Positions 10,904 to 11,456 of a DNA stretch of 11,456 nt are shown here, piece by piece. The position numbers and the translations under genes are program-made. Positions within the stretch are counted from its first letter, which is position 1. Every line of letters starts with the position of its first letter. Origin of the DNA: an uncultured Candidatus Melainabacteria bacterium (GTDB lineage: Bacteria > Cyanobacteriota > Vampirovibrionia > Gastranaerophilales > Gastranaerophilaceae); NCBI GenBank assembly GCA_934747335.1, contig CAKVGS010000048.1:1-11456 (forward strand), read 5' to 3'. The notes beneath the pieces were generated by a model. The model was not told the DNA's origin. It was given only the letters and a program-made list of their open reading frames with translations, and made no database searches.

Positions 10904-11456
10904 TAAAATAATTCCTATAATGCATTGTTTTGATAATAATTACGTTGTACCTGCAAGCGTAGCTTTTGTGTCAATGTTGGAAAATGCAAATAAACAATTT
11001 TTTTATAAGTTATATGTTTTGCATTCTGATATTTCAGAGCAAAATCAAAAAAAATTAAAATCAATTGTAGAGCAATTTGGGAATGCAACTTTGGAGTTTA
11101 TAAATATGCAAAATAAATTCCAAGATTTGTTTGATGCGACTTTTACAAAAGGGCATTATTCAAAGGAGATATATTATAAATTTTTGGCGCCATCATTATT
11201 TCCTCAATATGAAAAAATGATTATTTCAGATGTTGATGTTGTTTATAATGGTGATATTTCTAAAGAGTATTTAAATTTTGAGCAAAATAGTGATAGTTAT
11301 TTTGCAGGTGTACGAGGTTCTAAACTGAAAGGATCTTGGTTGGAAACTTTTTTTGAAAAATGTTATAGCAATTTTTCAGACGAAGAACGAAATAAACTTT
11401 TGACAGGTGCTGGCTATTGGATTTTTAATCTTAAAAAAATGCGTGATGATGGCTGT
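10887..11456 (+). CDS. GT8-family glycosyltransferase, 3' end beyond window
   Basis: The first 190 codons of a glycosyltransferase family 8 protein are present with no stop before the window ends. It opens with IIPIMHCFDNNYVVPASVAFVSML (8-31), the usual GT8 nucleotide-binding start, and has the metal-binding DxD motif as D115-V-D117 (MIISDVDVVYNGDI, 111-124), preceded by YYKFLAPSLFPQYEK. A later TGAGYWIFNLKKMR segment near 174-187 fits the acceptor-side AG.xxxNL pattern of the family. Members use UDP-glucose or UDP-galactose to extend lipopolysaccharide, capsule or protein glycans; the donor cannot be told. The ATG at 10887 has GGAG (10874-10877) nine bases upstream and overlaps the acyltransferase by 17 bases, so all three sugar genes are coupled. 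Confidence 0.9.
   Translation, partial: MFKTNDKIIPIMHCFDNNYVVPASVAFVSMLENANKQFFYKLYVLHSDISEQNQKKLKSIVEQFGNATLEFINMQNKFQDLFDATFTKGHYSKEIYYKFLAPSLFPQYEKMIISDVDVVYNGDISKEYLNFEQNSDSYFAGVRGSKLKGSWLETFFEKCYSNFSDEERNKLLTGAGYWIFNLKKMRDDGC

Overview
The window is AT-rich DNA (roughly one third G+C by eye) from a flagellated, probably anaerobic or host-associated bacterium. The combination of a VKOR–DsbA fusion, a complete flagellar export gate and a QueH-type queuosine gene fits the non-photosynthetic cyanobacterial relatives (Melainabacteria/Vampirovibrionia, e.g. Gastranaerophilales). That placement is an inference from gene content and style, not proven here. Every gene I accept is on the + strand.

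Layout. (1) 1-209 is a regulatory leader. (2) 210-1926 is a pair of overlapping genes, a VKOR–DsbA disulfide-forming membrane protein and queH. (3) 1982-2200 is a 72-residue orphan with a TATAAT box almost touching its start codon. (4) 2299-8634 is a flagellar type III export block, fliP-fliQ-fliR-flhB-flhA, followed by a PilZ (c-di-GMP receptor) gene and an unrecognised two-helix membrane protein. (5) 8635-9086 is a 450-base intergenic stretch with two REP-like hairpins, a possible terminator, a palindrome over the -35 region of an extended -10 promoter, and a foldable leader. (6) 9087 to the window end is a sugar-modification cluster: a DegT/DnrJ/EryC1 aminotransferase, a left-handed beta-helix acyltransferase, and a GT8 glycosyltransferase cut by the window edge.

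How the genes work together. FliP, FliQ and FliR form the export pore in the basal body membrane. FlhB (with an intact NPTH self-cleavage site) switches substrate class, and FlhA is the large export-gate subunit. The PilZ protein is placed to couple c-di-GMP to motility. The aminotransferase, acyltransferase and glycosyltransferase look like an amino-sugar N-acylation and transfer pathway for a surface glycan, or possibly for flagellin; the latter is only suggested by proximity.

The most unusual material is non-coding. There are three perfect hairpins, each immediately preceded by GTAG (the hallmark of REP elements mobilised by RAYT transposases), and two copies of a second C/G-rich palindrome family sitting at gene junctions of the flagellar block. 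flhB and the 72-aa orphan appear to be leaderless, with promoter -10 boxes 7-8 bases upstream of the ATG. I found no CRISPR array, tRNA, rRNA, transposase gene or prophage module.
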